NCBI RefSeq assembly: GCF_003003175.1
Contig: NZ_PVTY01000003.1
Span: 62,001 to 126,000 of the forward strand
Source: Nesterenkonia sandarakina
GTDB lineage: Bacteria; Actinomycetota; Actinomycetes; Actinomycetales; Micrococcaceae
Length of the DNA: 64,000 nucleotides
Reading direction: 5' to 3'
Part shown: positions 1 through 9,264 of the stretch, piece after piece
How positions within the stretch are numbered: position 1 is the stretch's first letter
Layout of the letters: each line of letters begins with the position of its first letter
Translations under genes and position numbers: made by a program
Notes under the pieces: generated by a model
Databases searched by the model: none
The model's input: only the letters and a program-made list of their open reading frames with translations
What the model was told of the DNA's origin: nothing

Positions 1-1
1 A

Positions 2-943
2 TCACAGGAACAGATCGCCCCCTCCCAGCTGCTGCGCGACGTTCAGCACGCCGAGACGGTCGGATTCCAGGCCGCCATGAGCTCGGACCACTTCATGCCA
101 TGGTCCCAGCGGCAGGGTCACTCGGGATTCACCCTCTCCTGGCTGGGCGCCGCACTCGCCACCACCGAGTTTCCCATCGGATCGGTGATCGCCCCCGGCC
201 AGCGCTACCACCCCGCCATCGTCGCCCAAGCCACCGCCACCCTCGGAGAGATGTTCCCCGGCCGCTACTGGGCCGCCCTCGGCGCCGGACAGGCGATGAA
301 CGAGCACGTCACCGGAGAGCTCTGGATGGACAAGGAGACCCGACGACGCCGGCTGCTCGAGTGCGCCGACATCATCTCCCGACTGCACCGCGGAGAACGC
401 ATCATCAGCCACCGCGGATTCGTCAGCGTGGACGACGCCTACCTCTATGACCGCCCCGCAGAGCCCATCCCGCTCTACGCCACCTGCATCACCCCCGAGG
501 CAGCGCGCCTCGCCGCCACCTGGGCCCACGGCATGATCACGCTGAACCAGCCCGATGACGCGCAGAACGAGGTGCTCAGCGCCTACCGGGAGGCCGGAGG
601 CGAGGGCCCCGCGATGCTGCAGGTGCATCTCAGCTGGGCGAAGACCCGGGAAGAGGCCGACGCCATCGCCCACGACCAGTGGCGGACCAACGTCTTCGGC
701 GCACCGCTGGACCAGGACCTGCCCACCCCTGAGCACTTCGACTCCGCCGCCGCCGAGGTCAGCCTCGAGACCGTGGCGAAGGCCGTCTGGATCTCCGCGG
801 AGCCCGGCCAACTCGCCGAATGGATCAGCGCCGCCGTCGAGCCCGGCTTCGACCACGTCTACCTCCACCACGTGGGCCAGGAACAGCGGCCCTGGCTCGA
901 TCTCGCCGGCGAGGCGATCCTCCCCGAACTGAAGGACGCCTGA
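2..943 (+). CDS. LLM-class flavin-dependent oxidoreductase, TIGR03885-like (5' truncated by window edge)
   Basis: The frame is open from the first bases of the window, so the true start lies upstream. The first internal ATG (77) falls inside a conserved block: residues such as SSDHFMPWSQRQGHSG just after it are typical of the luciferase-like TIM-barrel family described as 'probable non-F420 flavinoid oxidoreductase' (TIGR03885). The family binds a flavin and its substrate is unknown. The stop codon overlaps the start of the next gene (TGATG), so the two are translationally coupled. Members of this family are, from memory, often adjacent to TreS-like GH13 genes, as here. Family assignment is firm and function is not. 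Confidence 0.85.
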   Translation, partial: SQEQIAPSQLLRDVQHAETVGFQAAMSSDHFMPWSQRQGHSGFTLSWLGAALATTEFPIGSVIAPGQRYHPAIVAQATATLGEMFPGRYWAALGAGQAMNEHVTGELWMDKETRRRRLLECADIISRLHRGERIISHRGFVSVDDAYLYDRPAEPIPLYATCITPEAARLAATWAHGMITLNQPDDAQNEVLSAYREAGGEGPAMLQVHLSWAKTREEADAIAHDQWRTNVFGAPLDQDLPTPEHFDSAAAEVSLETVAKAVWISAEPGQLAEWISAAVEPGFDHVYLHHVGQEQRPWLDLAGEAILPELKDA

Positions 944-2634
944 TGCGCATCACCGACACCGCAGACCTCTGGTACAAGAATGCCGTCATCTACTGCGTGG
1001 ACCTGGAGACCTATCTGGACTCCGACGGCGACGGGATCGGGGACCTTCCCGGGCTGACCCAGCGCATCGACTACCTCGCCGACGTCGGCGTCAGCTGCCT
1101 CTGGCTCATGCCCTTCTACCCCTCACCGCGCCGCGACAACGGCTATGACATCTCCGACATGTTCGGCGTCGACCCGCGCTACGGCGATCACGGTGACTTC
1201 GTGGAGCTGGTCCGGGTCGCCCACGACCGGGGCATCCGAGTGATCGTGGATCTCGTCATCAACCACACCTCGGACCAGCACCCCTGGTTCCGCCGGTCTC
1301 GGGCCTCCAAAGACAGCCCCTACCGAGACTTCTACGTCTGGCGCAGCGACACCCCGCCGGACACCTCCGAGGAGGCCATGTTTCCCGGCCAGGAGGATGG
1401 AATCTGGACCTACGACGAGAAGACCGAGGAGTGGTATCTGCACCACTTCCTGCACACCCAGCCAGACCTCAACACCGCCAACCCGCAGGTCCGCGAGGCG
1501 ATCACCAAGACCATGGGCTTCTGGCTCCAGCTCGGCGTGGACGGCTTCCGGGTCGACGCCGTGCCCTTCGCGATCAACCAGACCACGCTCACCGGCGCCG
1601 ATCAGCACGAGTTCGTGGAACCCCACGACTACCTGCGCACGCTGCGCGACTTCCTCCAACGCCGCTCCAGCGGCACCAGCTCCGCGATGATCCTCGGTGA
1701 GGTCAACCTCCCGCACCAGGACCAGCTCGCCTTCTTCGGCGGCGAGGACGGCGACCAGCTCACCATGCAGTTCGACTTCACCGTGAACCAGAAGACCTTC
1801 CTCTCCTTCGCCCGCGAAGACGCCAGGCCGCTCGCCGAGGCGCTCTCAGAGCGCCCGCAGAACCTCTCGGTCGAGACCCAGTACGCAAACTTCCTGCGCA
1901 ACCACGACGAGCTCACCCTCGACCTGCTTTCGGCCCAGGAGCGCGACGAGGTGCTCGACACCTTCGCCCCCGAGGAAGACATGCGCTTCGCCGGACGGGG
2001 CCTGCGTCGTCGACTCCCGGCGATGTTCGACGGTGATCCGCGACGGATCAAGATGGCCTACTCGCTGCTGTTCTCGCTGCCCGGCACACCGGTGCTCTTC
2101 TACGGTGAGGAGATCGGCATGGGGGAGAACCTCGAGGTGCCCGGACGTGAGGCCGTGCGCACGCCCATGCAGTGGAGCCAGGACAAGAACGGCGGATTCT
2201 CCTCGGCCCGCCCCTCGAAGCTCGCCCGCAAGGTCGTGAAAGGTCCCTTCGGTCCGGAGCACGTCAACGCGGCCCAGGCGCGCCGGGACCCCGATTCGCT
2301 GCTGCACCACGTCGGTCGGCTGGCCAGGCGCTACCGCGACTGCCCCGAGCTGGGCTGGGGCGAGCTCACGATCCTGGACCAGCCGCACCACGAGGTGCTG
2401 GCCCACAGGATGACCAGCGGTGACCAGTCGATGGTCCTGATCCACAACCTCTCGCCGAAGTCGCTGGTGGTGCCGCTGACCCTCCACGACGAGGAGAAGG
2501 GCACCGAGCTCATCGACCTGCTCCAGGACGGGGCCTGCGCCGTCGACGCCGAGCAGGCCACCGAGGTGACCCTGGAGGGCTACGGCTACCGATGGCTGCG
2601 CGTGAAGCGCCCTGGGGATCCGCGGCTCCTCTGA
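943..2634 (+). CDS. GH13 alpha-amylase family protein, trehalose synthase-like
   Basis: A protein of 563 residues with all GH13 motifs: DLVINHTS near residue 102, GFRVDAVPF with the likely nucleophile Asp205, GEVNLP with the likely acid/base Glu253, and FLRNHDELT with Asp322. Length and order fit the TreS-like branch (maltose/trehalose interconversion by intramolecular transglucosylation), but many such proteins are annotated only as alpha-amylase family. The start at 943 is chosen because it overlaps the preceding stop (TGATG) and gives the expected N-terminus; an upstream in-frame ATG at 820 lies inside the previous gene. There is no signal peptide, so it is cytoplasmic. The product could be trehalose synthase or a glucosidase. 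Confidence 0.85.
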   Translation: MRITDTADLWYKNAVIYCVDLETYLDSDGDGIGDLPGLTQRIDYLADVGVSCLWLMPFYPSPRRDNGYDISDMFGVDPRYGDHGDFVELVRVAHDRGIRVIVDLVINHTSDQHPWFRRSRASKDSPYRDFYVWRSDTPPDTSEEAMFPGQEDGIWTYDEKTEEWYLHHFLHTQPDLNTANPQVREAITKTMGFWLQLGVDGFRVDAVPFAINQTTLTGADQHEFVEPHDYLRTLRDFLQRRSSGTSSAMILGEVNLPHQDQLAFFGGEDGDQLTMQFDFTVNQKTFLSFAREDARPLAEALSERPQNLSVETQYANFLRNHDELTLDLLSAQERDEVLDTFAPEEDMRFAGRGLRRRLPAMFDGDPRRIKMAYSLLFSLPGTPVLFYGEEIGMGENLEVPGREAVRTPMQWSQDKNGGFSSARPSKLARKVVKGPFGPEHVNAAQARRDPDSLLHHVGRLARRYRDCPELGWGELTILDQPHHEVLAHRMTSGDQSMVLIHNLSPKSLVVPLTLHDEEKGTELIDLLQDGACAVDAEQATEVTLEGYGYRWLRVKRPGDPRLL

Positions 2635-2746
2635 CATCCCCGGTGCCGGTGCCGGTGGTGTTCGACGCGCTACGCTGAAGAGTCCCACCGGCATCGTCCC
2701 CGCGCAGGGTTCGCTGGTCATCATGAACGTTCCCCAAGGAGACCCT

Positions 2747-3553
2747 ATGAAGCGCTCGGCCCTGGCAGGCAGCTGCGTCGCCGCCGTCGTGCTGCTCACC
2801 GGCTGCGCCGGAAACCCCTTCGAGGACGACGCCGACGCCGCCGAGCCCGAGGTCCCGTCCTTCGGGGAGATCCAGGACCGGATGTGGGACGCGATGCTGA
2901 CCGCGGACACCGTGAGCATCGAGGGCGAGATCCAGGCGGCTGAGGCCGACGTCGATCAGATGTTCGAGGAGATCGACGAAGACGACACCGGTGATCTGCT
3001 GATCAACGGGGCCGTGGACGGCAGCGACTCGGAGATGACCTTCACCGCCGGGGATGTGACCTTCACCCAGCGTGCCGTCGACGGCGTGGAGTACTTCCGC
3101 GGAGAGGACTTCGCCGCGCTGCTGATGAGCGAGCTCGACGAGGAGATCGCCGACCTCCTCGAGGAGGAGTTCCTCACCTCGGTGGTCGCCGAGCAGTGGG
3201 TCCAGTTCAGCACCGAGGGTGCCGGAGCCGTGTTCTCCGCCCAGGACTTCATCAGCACCTGGCAGCGCGAGCTCGACGGCGACGAGGCCGCCGCGATGGA
3301 CGGGGCCGCGGAGACCCGAGAGGGCACCGAGGTCTACGTCTACGCCACCGCCGACGGCGCCACCGAGCTGGTGGTCGCCGCAGAGGGCACGCCCTACCTG
3401 CTCGAGATGCGCGACGGCGAGTCGACCTACGCGTTCAGCGCCTGGGACGAGGCGCAGCGTCCGGAGAAGCCCGAGAACGTGATGACCCTGGATGAGATCT
3501 TCGAGGCGATCGCCGACGAGCAGGGCTGGTCCACCGAAGCAGACGACGCCTAG
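2747..3553 (+). CDS. Secreted lipoprotein, paralogue of the next gene
   Basis: 268 residues. The start at 2747 is chosen over an in-frame ATG at 2723 because AAGGAGA (2736-2742) sits just before it and the protein then begins with a compact signal peptide (MKRSALAG) ending in a lipobox (LLTGC). The mature part is acidic, with no further membrane segment. It shares several blocks with the following lipoprotein: E-I-x-D-x-x-W followed by xVSI near the N-terminus, TREG-x-x-V-x-V-Y in the middle, and a D-E-x-x-x-x-I near the end. The layout suggests an LppX/LprG- or LolA-like lipid or ligand carrier, but that is only a guess. Confidence 0.8.
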   Translation: MKRSALAGSCVAAVVLLTGCAGNPFEDDADAAEPEVPSFGEIQDRMWDAMLTADTVSIEGEIQAAEADVDQMFEEIDEDDTGDLLINGAVDGSDSEMTFTAGDVTFTQRAVDGVEYFRGEDFAALLMSELDEEIADLLEEEFLTSVVAEQWVQFSTEGAGAVFSAQDFISTWQRELDGDEAAAMDGAAETREGTEVYVYATADGATELVVAAEGTPYLLEMRDGESTYAFSAWDEAQRPEKPENVMTLDEIFEAIADEQGWSTEADDA

Positions 3554-3587
3554 GCCTGGCCCCGAGACACAGTGGAAGGTAGACACC

Positions 3588-4514
3588 ATGAGCAGCACGA
3601 CGAAGACGTCCCCGAAGGCCGTCAGCCGAGCATCCAGCCTGACGGCGGTGTTGGGCATCGCGGCCCTGGCACTTGCCGGCTGCGGCGGGGAAGACCCCCG
3701 CGAAGCGGAGAATCCGCAGGAGAACCTCGACGCAGAGGGTGCCGAGAGTCAGGGCGTGGCCTCCGACGAGATCGCCGAGAGCGAGGATGACCAGGAGGTC
3801 GCCGACCTCGCGGAGATCGAGGACGATGTCTGGGAGTCCTCCATGGACCAGTCCAGCGTGAGCATCAACATGGTCGCGGGCCTCGAGCGCGGCCACCAGC
3901 TCTTCGGCTACGCGCCAGAGTTCTTCGAAGATGAGGGGGAGAGCTTCGAGCTCTCGGTCACCGGAGAGCTCGAGGGTGACTCGGCCGCCGTCCTGGACTA
4001 CACCCCGGACTTCGAGGTGCTCAGCTTCGGCGACGACGCCTATCAGAGTGTCGAAGCCTTCGTCTTCGACTATCAGGCGCAGGTCCCACCTGAGGTGGAG
4101 CCGGAGGTCGACGCCGAGGAGCTCCGCGCAGCGCTGAGCGCCGAGGGCGAATGGATCGACGTCAGCGGCGCCGAGCCCTCCGTGCCGCGCACTCCCGCCG
4201 CCGTGCTGGAGATGCTGCGCGCCGAGATCACCGAGACCCTGGAGGTGGACTCGCTGGCCGAGCTCGAACTGGAGACCTCCCTGGACACCCGAGAAGGTCA
4301 GAACGTCTGGGTCTACTCCAACGAAGAGGTCGAGCTGGCCGTGCTCGCCGACCAGGAATCACCGCAGCTGATCGGACTGGTCCTGCCCGGCGAAGACGCA
4401 GACCTGGAGGTCACCGTCACCGACTGGGAGGAGGCGGGCACGCCCGAGCAGCCCGAGGATGACACGGTCATCCAGGATGAGCAGCTGCAGCAGATCCTCA
4501 ACGACCTGGTCTGA
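3588..4514 (+). CDS. Secreted lipoprotein, tandem paralogue
   Basis: 308 residues starting at ATG 3588 behind a GGAAGGT ribosome binding site; the open frame extends upstream into the previous gene, but that part lacks a signal peptide. The signal peptide ends in the lipobox LALAGC. The mature protein is strongly acidic. It resembles the preceding lipoprotein in the segment EIEDDVWESS...SVSI and in TREGQNVWVY, so the two look like a tandem duplication that has diverged. They are only 34 bp apart and probably share a transcript. No catalytic motif was recognised and the ligand is unknown. Confidence 0.8.
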   Translation: MSSTTKTSPKAVSRASSLTAVLGIAALALAGCGGEDPREAENPQENLDAEGAESQGVASDEIAESEDDQEVADLAEIEDDVWESSMDQSSVSINMVAGLERGHQLFGYAPEFFEDEGESFELSVTGELEGDSAAVLDYTPDFEVLSFGDDAYQSVEAFVFDYQAQVPPEVEPEVDAEELRAALSAEGEWIDVSGAEPSVPRTPAAVLEMLRAEITETLEVDSLAELELETSLDTREGQNVWVYSNEEVELAVLADQESPQLIGLVLPGEDADLEVTVTDWEEAGTPEQPEDDTVIQDEQLQQILNDLV

Positions 4515-4789
4515 CCCCGACCTGGCGTGATTGGACTCCACGCGGAGGACCTCCGGCCTGCGCCCAGCTCTCACTCAGGAACTGGTCCGCACAGCAACAG
4601 GGGCTTGACGCGGGGTAAGAGCTTCCATCGAATCGACGCGAATCGGCAGATTCTGCTGGCGCTGAGGCCTGTCGTCTGTGCAGTATGGGTGCAGGTCATC
4701 ACGGTGATCCAACACGGTCCCTCGACGATGACAGACCGCGGAAAGACCGCGCAGCATCACTTGATGCAAATGACGGAGGTAAACGAAAC
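4515..4789. other. Intergenic region upstream of the small lipoprotein
   Basis: 275 bp without a supportable gene. It contains a TTGACG hexamer near 4605 and short ATCGAATCG/CGAATCG repeats (about 4627-4645), and the ribosome binding site of the small lipoprotein at its end. The promoter is therefore probably here, but no unambiguous -35/-10 pair can be fixed. Confidence 0.4.
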
Positions 4790-5008
4790 ATGGCTACCAC
4801 CGAGACGAGCAAGCTTCGCACCCTGGCCGGCGTCGTCGGCATCGGCTCCCTGGCCCTCTTCGGGGCCACGGCCTGCGATGACGGCGGGACCGAGACCGAG
4901 GACCCAGCGGTCGAGGATCCAGCGACTGAGGAAGAGCCCATGGAGGAAGACACCATGGAGGAAGAGCCCATGGACGAAGAGACCATGGAGGACGACGGAG
5001 ACGTGTGA
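4790..5008 (+). CDS. Small acidic repeat lipoprotein
   Basis: 72 residues. ATG at 4790 has GGAGGT nine bases upstream; the open frame reaches further back but without a signal sequence. The N-terminus is a typical signal peptide ending in ATAC, a slightly degenerate lipobox (Ala at -3). The mature part has only about 40 residues, nearly all Glu, Asp, Met, Thr and Pro, built on a five-residue unit of the type MEEEP/MEEDT encoded by 15-bp repeats. No family was recognised. It follows the two larger lipoproteins and ends just before a perfect terminator hairpin. It may be a surface-anchored polyanion or metal-binding peptide, but this is inference. Confidence 0.65.
   Translation: MATTETSKLRTLAGVVGIGSLALFGATACDDGGTETEDPAVEDPATEEEPMEEDTMEEEPMDEETMEDDGDV
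4940..4999 (+). repeat. 15-bp in-frame coding tandem repeat
   Basis: Units beginning ATGGAGGAAGA/ATGGACGAAGA start at 4940, 4955, 4970 and (partial) 4985. Each encodes Met plus four mainly acidic residues of the small lipoprotein. Because the period is a multiple of three, copy-number change would alter length without breaking the frame. Confidence 0.8.
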
Positions 5009-5024
5009 TCGAGGTCTTCTCTCC

Positions 5025-5068
5025 AGAGATCCCCCGCAGGGAACACCGGTTCCCTGCGGGGGATCTCT
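5025..5068. terminator. Perfect 20-bp hairpin between convergent genes
   Basis: The left arm at 5025-5044 and right arm at 5049-5068 are perfectly complementary with a 4-base loop. It lies 17 bp after the small lipoprotein stop and about 68 bp from the end of the opposing fur gene, so it is placed to stop transcription from both sides. There is no T-run on either side, as is common in actinobacteria. Confidence 0.85.
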
Positions 5069-5135
5069 GTGTGTCGGCACGGCATGCGACCGCAGGCGTC
5101 AGCAGGCAGGCCCGCCGGGCGAGCGCAGCAGCGGC

Positions 5136-5594
5136 TCAGGCCTCCGCAGAGCCGCCGGAGCCGACGAGCTCCGCGGAGCTCTCCCCGCAGGTTCTGCAGA
5201 CGCCGCGGAAGACCACGTCGGCGATCTGGATCTGCATGCCCAGGCTGGCCGGAGCCTGCAGGCAGGGCGCCTCGCCATGAACGCACTCGACATCCTCGAT
5301 CCGGCCGCACAACGTGCAGATCGCGTGATGATGGTTGTCGTGGGTGCGCGTCTCGTAGCAGGCCGGGGAGCCCGGAGGGTCGAACCGGCGCAGCAGCTCC
5401 CGCGCGGTGAGGTCATGGAGCACCGTATAGATCGACTGCACCGTGATCTCGGGCAGCGCTGCGCGGACGGAGGCGTGGATCGCCTCGGCCGGCTTATGCG
5501 GCTGGGCAGACACGGCCTCCAGGACGGCCAGGCGCTGGCGAGTGACGCGGAGTCCGCGTTCGCGCAGCCGGGCAGGCCAGTCGGGGGAGGTCAT
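5136..5594 (-). CDS. Fur-family metalloregulator
   Basis: 152 residues from the ATG at 5594; an upstream ATG at 5627 adds 11 residues but has no ribosome binding site. The N-terminal winged helix (RLRERGLRVTRQRLAVLEAV) is followed by the family's metal-binding histidine cluster THDNHHHAIC, CTLCG and a C-terminal C-R-T-C. The two CxxC pairs suggest a structural zinc site. The sequence is closest in style to actinobacterial FurA/CatR/PerR-like proteins that sense iron or peroxide, although no catalase gene is next to it. Fur, PerR or Zur activity cannot be separated by eye. Confidence 0.85.
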   Translation of the reverse strand: MTSPDWPARLRERGLRVTRQRLAVLEAVSAQPHKPAEAIHASVRAALPEITVQSIYTVLHDLTARELLRRFDPPGSPACYETRTHDNHHHAICTLCGRIEDVECVHGEAPCLQAPASLGMQIQIADVVFRGVCRTCGESSAELVGSGGSAEA

Positions 5595-5759
5595 CACCCC
5601 AGTGTGCCGCACATATGAGTCATTCACAATAAAATCGGGTGTGTGTCACATCCTTGTCCTGACGGGGGTCAAGCCCGGCAATCCGGCATGGACCGCCCCC
5701 GCTGGGCGATAGACTGGCTCACGCTGCCCCGTATTCATCCGCAAGGAGAGCTTCAGAGC

Positions 5760-7037
5760 ATGAGCACATCGGATATCAACAACGCCCCACTGGCCGAGGT
5801 CGATCCAGAGATCGCTCAGGCGATCTCGGATGAGCTGGGACGTCAGCGCGACACCCTCGAGATGATCGCGAGCGAGAACTTCGTGCCGCGCGCCGTTCTG
5901 GAAGCCCAGGGCTCGGTGCTGACGAACAAGTACGCCGAGGGCTACCCGGGGCGGCGCTACTACGGCGGCTGTGAATTCGTCGATGTCGCGGAGAACCTCG
6001 CGATCGAACGCGCCAAGGCGCTCTTCGGCGCGGAGCACGCCAACGTCCAGCCCCACGCGGGCGCCCAGGCCAACGTGGCCGTGATGACCGCGTTCCTGAA
6101 GCCCGGCGACAAGCTGATGGGCCTCTCGCTCGCCCACGGCGGACACCTGACCCACGGCATGAAGCTGAACTTCTCCGGCAAGTTCTACGAGATCGCCGCC
6201 TATGAGGTCGACGCCGAGACCGGCATCATCGACATGGACAAGGTCCGCGAACAGGCCATCGCCGAACAGCCCGACATGATCGTCGCCGGCTGGTCCGCGT
6301 ACCCCCGCCAGCTCGACTTCGCGCGCTTCCGTGAGATCGCCGACGAGGTCGGAGCGATCCTCTGGGTGGATATGGCGCACTTCGCCGGCCTGGTCGCGGC
6401 AGGGCTGCACCCCAACCCGGTGCCCTACGCCGACGTCGTCACGACCACCGTGCACAAGACCCTCGCCGGTCCCCGCTCGGGCATCATCCTGACCAAGGAA
6501 GAGCACAAGAAGAAGATCAACTCCGCGGTCTTCCCCGGCCAGCAGGGCGGCCCGCTGATGCACGCCATCGCGGCCAAGGCCATCGCGTTCAAGATCGCCG
6601 GCACCGAAGAGTTCGCCGAGCGGCAGAGGCGCACCATCGAAGGCGCCCAGATCCTGGCCGAGCGGCTCATCGCCCCCGACGTCACCGAGCACGGCGTCTC
6701 GGTGCTCACCGGCGGCACCGACGTGCACCTGGTCCTGGTCGATCTGCGCAACTCTGAGCTCGACGGCAAGCAGGCCGAGGACCGGCTCCACGAGGTCGGC
6801 ATCACGGTCAACCGCAACGCGGTGCCCAACGACCCGCGCCCGCCGATGACCACCTCCGGTCTGCGCATCGGCACCCCCGCCCTGGCCACCCGTGGATTCG
6901 CCGAACAGGAGTTCCGCGAGGTCGCCGACATCATCGCCGAGGCGCTGAAGCCGGATGCGGACCTCCACGGGCTGAAGTCCCGCGTCTCCGCGCTGACCAA
7001 GGCATTCCCGCTCTACGAAGGCCTCGAGGAGTGGTGA
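5760..7037 (+). CDS. glyA: Serine hydroxymethyltransferase
   Basis: 425 residues, normal length for bacterial GlyA. It converts serine and tetrahydrofolate to glycine and 5,10-methylene-THF using PLP. Diagnostic blocks are [22 protein letters not shown] and the PLP-lysine motif [14 protein letters not shown] with Lys233. The start at ATG 5760 is preceded by AAGGAG (5743-5748). The stop is only 8 bp upstream of the chosen folD start, so the two form a one-carbon operon. No glycine riboswitch-like structure was evident in the 165-bp leader. Confidence 0.98.
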   Translation: MSTSDINNAPLAEVDPEIAQAISDELGRQRDTLEMIASENFVPRAVLEAQGSVLTNKYAEGYPGRRYYGGCEFVDVAENLAIERAKALFGAEHANVQPHAGAQANVAVMTAFLKPGDKLMGLSLAHGGHLTHGMKLNFSGKFYEIAAYEVDAETGIIDMDKVREQAIAEQPDMIVAGWSAYPRQLDFARFREIADEVGAILWVDMAHFAGLVAAGLHPNPVPYADVVTTTVHKTLAGPRSGIILTKEEHKKKINSAVFPGQQGGPLMHAIAAKAIAFKIAGTEEFAERQRRTIEGAQILAERLIAPDVTEHGVSVLTGGTDVHLVLVDLRNSELDGKQAEDRLHEVGITVNRNAVPNDPRPPMTTSGLRIGTPALATRGFAEQEFREVADIIAEALKPDADLHGLKSRVSALTKAFPLYEGLEEW

Positions 7038-7045
7038 GGCCGACG

Positions 7046-7963
7046 ATGACCGAGACGTCACAGCAGGCCCAGAATTCCCAGCCGGCACAGATCCTCGACG
7101 GCAAGGCCACCGCCAAGGCGCTCAAGGCTGACCTGGCCGAACGGGTCTCCGCGCTGAAGGCCCGAGGGGTCACCCCGGGCCTGGGCACGGTGCTGGTCGG
7201 AGCCGATCCGGGCAGCCAGTCCTACGTGGCCGGCAAGCACCGCGACTGCGCCGAGGTGGGGATCAACTCCATCCAGGTGGAGCTCAGCGCCGACACCACC
7301 CAGGAGCAGCTGCTCGCCGAGCTGGAGAAGCTCAACAACGACCCGGCCTGCACCGGCTACATCGTTCAGCTGCCGCTGCCCAAGCAGCTCAACACCCAGC
7401 AGGTGCTCGAAGCGATCTCCCCGGAGAAGGATGCCGACGGGCTGCACCCGATGAACCTCGGTCGGCTCGTGGCCAACGTGAACGACGAGATCACCACCCC
7501 GCTCCCGTGCACGCCCAAGGGGTGCGTGGATCTGCTCGACCACTACGGCCTGGACCTGCGCGGCAAGCACGTCGTCGTCGTCGGACGCGGGGTCACCATC
7601 GGCCGGCCGATCGGGCTGCTGCTGACCCGGCGCGACGTCAACGCCACGGTGACCCTGTGCCACACCGGCACCAAGGACCTGGCCGCGCACCTGGCCACCG
7701 CCGACGTCGTCGTGGCCGCCGCAGGGGTCAAGCACATGATCGACCCCGCGGACCTGAAGCCCGGCGTGATCGCCCTGGACGTGGGAGTCACCCGGGAGGT
7801 GAACCCGGAGACCGGCAAGGCGAAGATCTATGGCGACCTCGCCCCGGGCATCGAGTCGGTGGCCTCCTGGTACTCGCCCAACCCAGGCGGCGTCGGGCCG
7901 ATGACCCGGGCCGAGCTGCTCGCCAACGTGGTCCTCACCGCGGAGCGCCAGCTCGCGCAGTAG
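7046..7963 (+). CDS. folD: Bifunctional methylene-THF dehydrogenase/methenyl-THF cyclohydrolase
   Basis: 305 residues. FolD oxidises 5,10-methylene-THF with NADP and hydrolyses the product to 10-formyl-THF. It has the catalytic YxxxK (Tyr60, Lys64 in SYVAGK), [21 protein letters not shown], the nucleotide-binding [11 protein letters not shown] and the C-terminal [10 protein letters not shown] signature. ATG 7046 is preferred; a GTG at 7031 overlapping glyA is also possible. It lies directly behind glyA, whose methylene-THF it uses. Confidence 0.97.
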   Translation: MTETSQQAQNSQPAQILDGKATAKALKADLAERVSALKARGVTPGLGTVLVGADPGSQSYVAGKHRDCAEVGINSIQVELSADTTQEQLLAELEKLNNDPACTGYIVQLPLPKQLNTQQVLEAISPEKDADGLHPMNLGRLVANVNDEITTPLPCTPKGCVDLLDHYGLDLRGKHVVVVGRGVTIGRPIGLLLTRRDVNATVTLCHTGTKDLAAHLATADVVVAAAGVKHMIDPADLKPGVIALDVGVTREVNPETGKAKIYGDLAPGIESVASWYSPNPGGVGPMTRAELLANVVLTAERQLAQ

Positions 7964-8037
7964 CTGGCGAGGCGGCTCTCCCGGCAGCTCGCGCCGCACC
8001 CAGGAATAGCCGTGCACCCCAGCGTGTTCTTTCAAAT

Positions 8038-9060
8038 GTGAAAAACCTCGGATTCCTCTCCTTCGGACATTGGACGCCCTCACCGCATTCGCAGACCCGC
8101 TCTGCGTCTGACGTGCTGCTGCAGTCCATCGACCTCGCTGTGGCGGCCGAAGAGCTCGGCGTCGACGGGGCCTACTACCGGGTGCACCACTTCGCCCGGC
8201 AGCTGGCCTCGCCGTTCCCGCTGCTCGCCGCCGTCGGCGCGAAGACCTCGCGGATCGAGATCGGCACCGGCGTGATCGACATGCGCTACGAGAACCCGCT
8301 CTACTTCGCCGAAGACGCCGGCGCGGCGGATCTCATCGCCGAGGGCAGACTGCAGCTCGGCATCTCCCGCGGCTCACCAGAGCAGGCCGTCGAAGGCTGG
8401 CGGCATTTCGGCTACCAGCCCGCCGACGGCGAGTCCGACGCTGACATGGGTCGCAGGCACACCGAGGTGGCGCTGCAGGTGCTCTCCGGTCAGGGCTTCG
8501 CCGAACCGAGCCCGCGTCCGATGTTCCCGAACCCGCCCGGGCTGCTGCGCCTGGAGCCGCACTCCGAGGGTCTGCGTCAGCGGATCTGGTGGGGCGCCGG
8601 ATCCGACGCCACCGCATGCTGGGCGGCGTCGCGCGGCATGAACCTGATGAGCTCCACGCTCAAGGACGACGAGACCGGCGAGCCGTTCCACATCCAGCAG
8701 GCCAAGCAGATCCAGGCCTTCCGCGAGGAATGGGCCAAGCATGATCACGGCTTCGAGCCTCGGGTCTCGGTCTCGAGATCGATCCTGCCCATCGTCTCGG
8801 ACCAGGACCGGGCCTACTTCCTGGGCCAGCGCGACTCCAAGGACCAGATCGGGATGATCGACGAGAAGACCCGCGCGATCTTCGGGCGCAGCTTCACCGC
8901 CGAGCCCGAGGTGCTGGTCGAGGAGCTTGCCAAGGACGAAGCGGTCCAGGCCGCGGACACCGTGCTGGTCACCGTGCCCAACCAGCTGGGAGTGGACTAC
9001 AACGCCCACATCCTGGAGTCCCTGGTCGAGCACGTGGCCAAGCCGCTGGGCTGGAAGTAG
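8038..9060 (+). CDS. LLM-class flavin-dependent oxidoreductase
   Basis: 340 residues from GTG 8038 (start of VKNLGFLSFGHW); the open frame upstream is an out-of-register reading of folD. The fold is the bacterial luciferase TIM barrel, seen from GVDGAYYRVHHFARQ, IEIGTGVIDMRYENP and LGISRGSPEQ. It is a different subfamily from the protein at the window start. Such enzymes are flavin-dependent monooxygenases or reductases of unpredictable substrate. No ribosome binding site is obvious before GTG, so the message may be leaderless. A 72-bp palindromic repeat begins 20 bp after the stop. Confidence 0.88.
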   Translation: MKNLGFLSFGHWTPSPHSQTRSASDVLLQSIDLAVAAEELGVDGAYYRVHHFARQLASPFPLLAAVGAKTSRIEIGTGVIDMRYENPLYFAEDAGAADLIAEGRLQLGISRGSPEQAVEGWRHFGYQPADGESDADMGRRHTEVALQVLSGQGFAEPSPRPMFPNPPGLLRLEPHSEGLRQRIWWGAGSDATACWAASRGMNLMSSTLKDDETGEPFHIQQAKQIQAFREEWAKHDHGFEPRVSVSRSILPIVSDQDRAYFLGQRDSKDQIGMIDEKTRAIFGRSFTAEPEVLVEELAKDEAVQAADTVLVTVPNQLGVDYNAHILESLVEHVAKPLGWK

Positions 9061-9080
9061 CCCCAGCTCCCGCTTTCGCG

Positions 9081-9152
9081 TTGAGGGGCGGGTTCTCCGA
9101 GTAGTCGAGGCCTTGCGGCCCATGAACTGCCCGCAGAATCCGCCCCTCGACG
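9081..9152. repeat. 72-bp palindromic dispersed element, copy A
   Basis: The outer 20 bases (TTGAGGGGCGGGTTCTCCGA) pair with the far end (GCAGAATCCGCCCCTC and following), and an inner GGCC-TTGC-GGCC stem sits at the centre. A second element of identical length and almost identical outer arms lies at 23884-23955, while the centres differ. This copy starts 20 bp after the stop of the flavin oxidoreductase gene. It could be a terminator, a REP-like element or a non-autonomous mobile repeat. Confidence 0.8.
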
Positions 9153-9264
9153 TGTATGGGAGGGCCGCTGACCGTAGGCGGGCCGGGTGCCGCGCCCTAG
9201 ACTCACCCTGATGAGGACGACGGCGCGCCTGTCGCCACAGAGCTGAAGCAGGGAAGAGGCAGCC

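Noticed and set aside
5594-5760. Possible glycine or purine riboswitch upstream of glyA
   Set aside because: The 165-bp leader shows no recognisable aptamer core or tandem structure.
7507-8037. N-terminal extension of the second flavin oxidoreductase
   Set aside because: The upstream part of that open frame is folD read in another frame, and the family N-terminus begins at GTG 8038.
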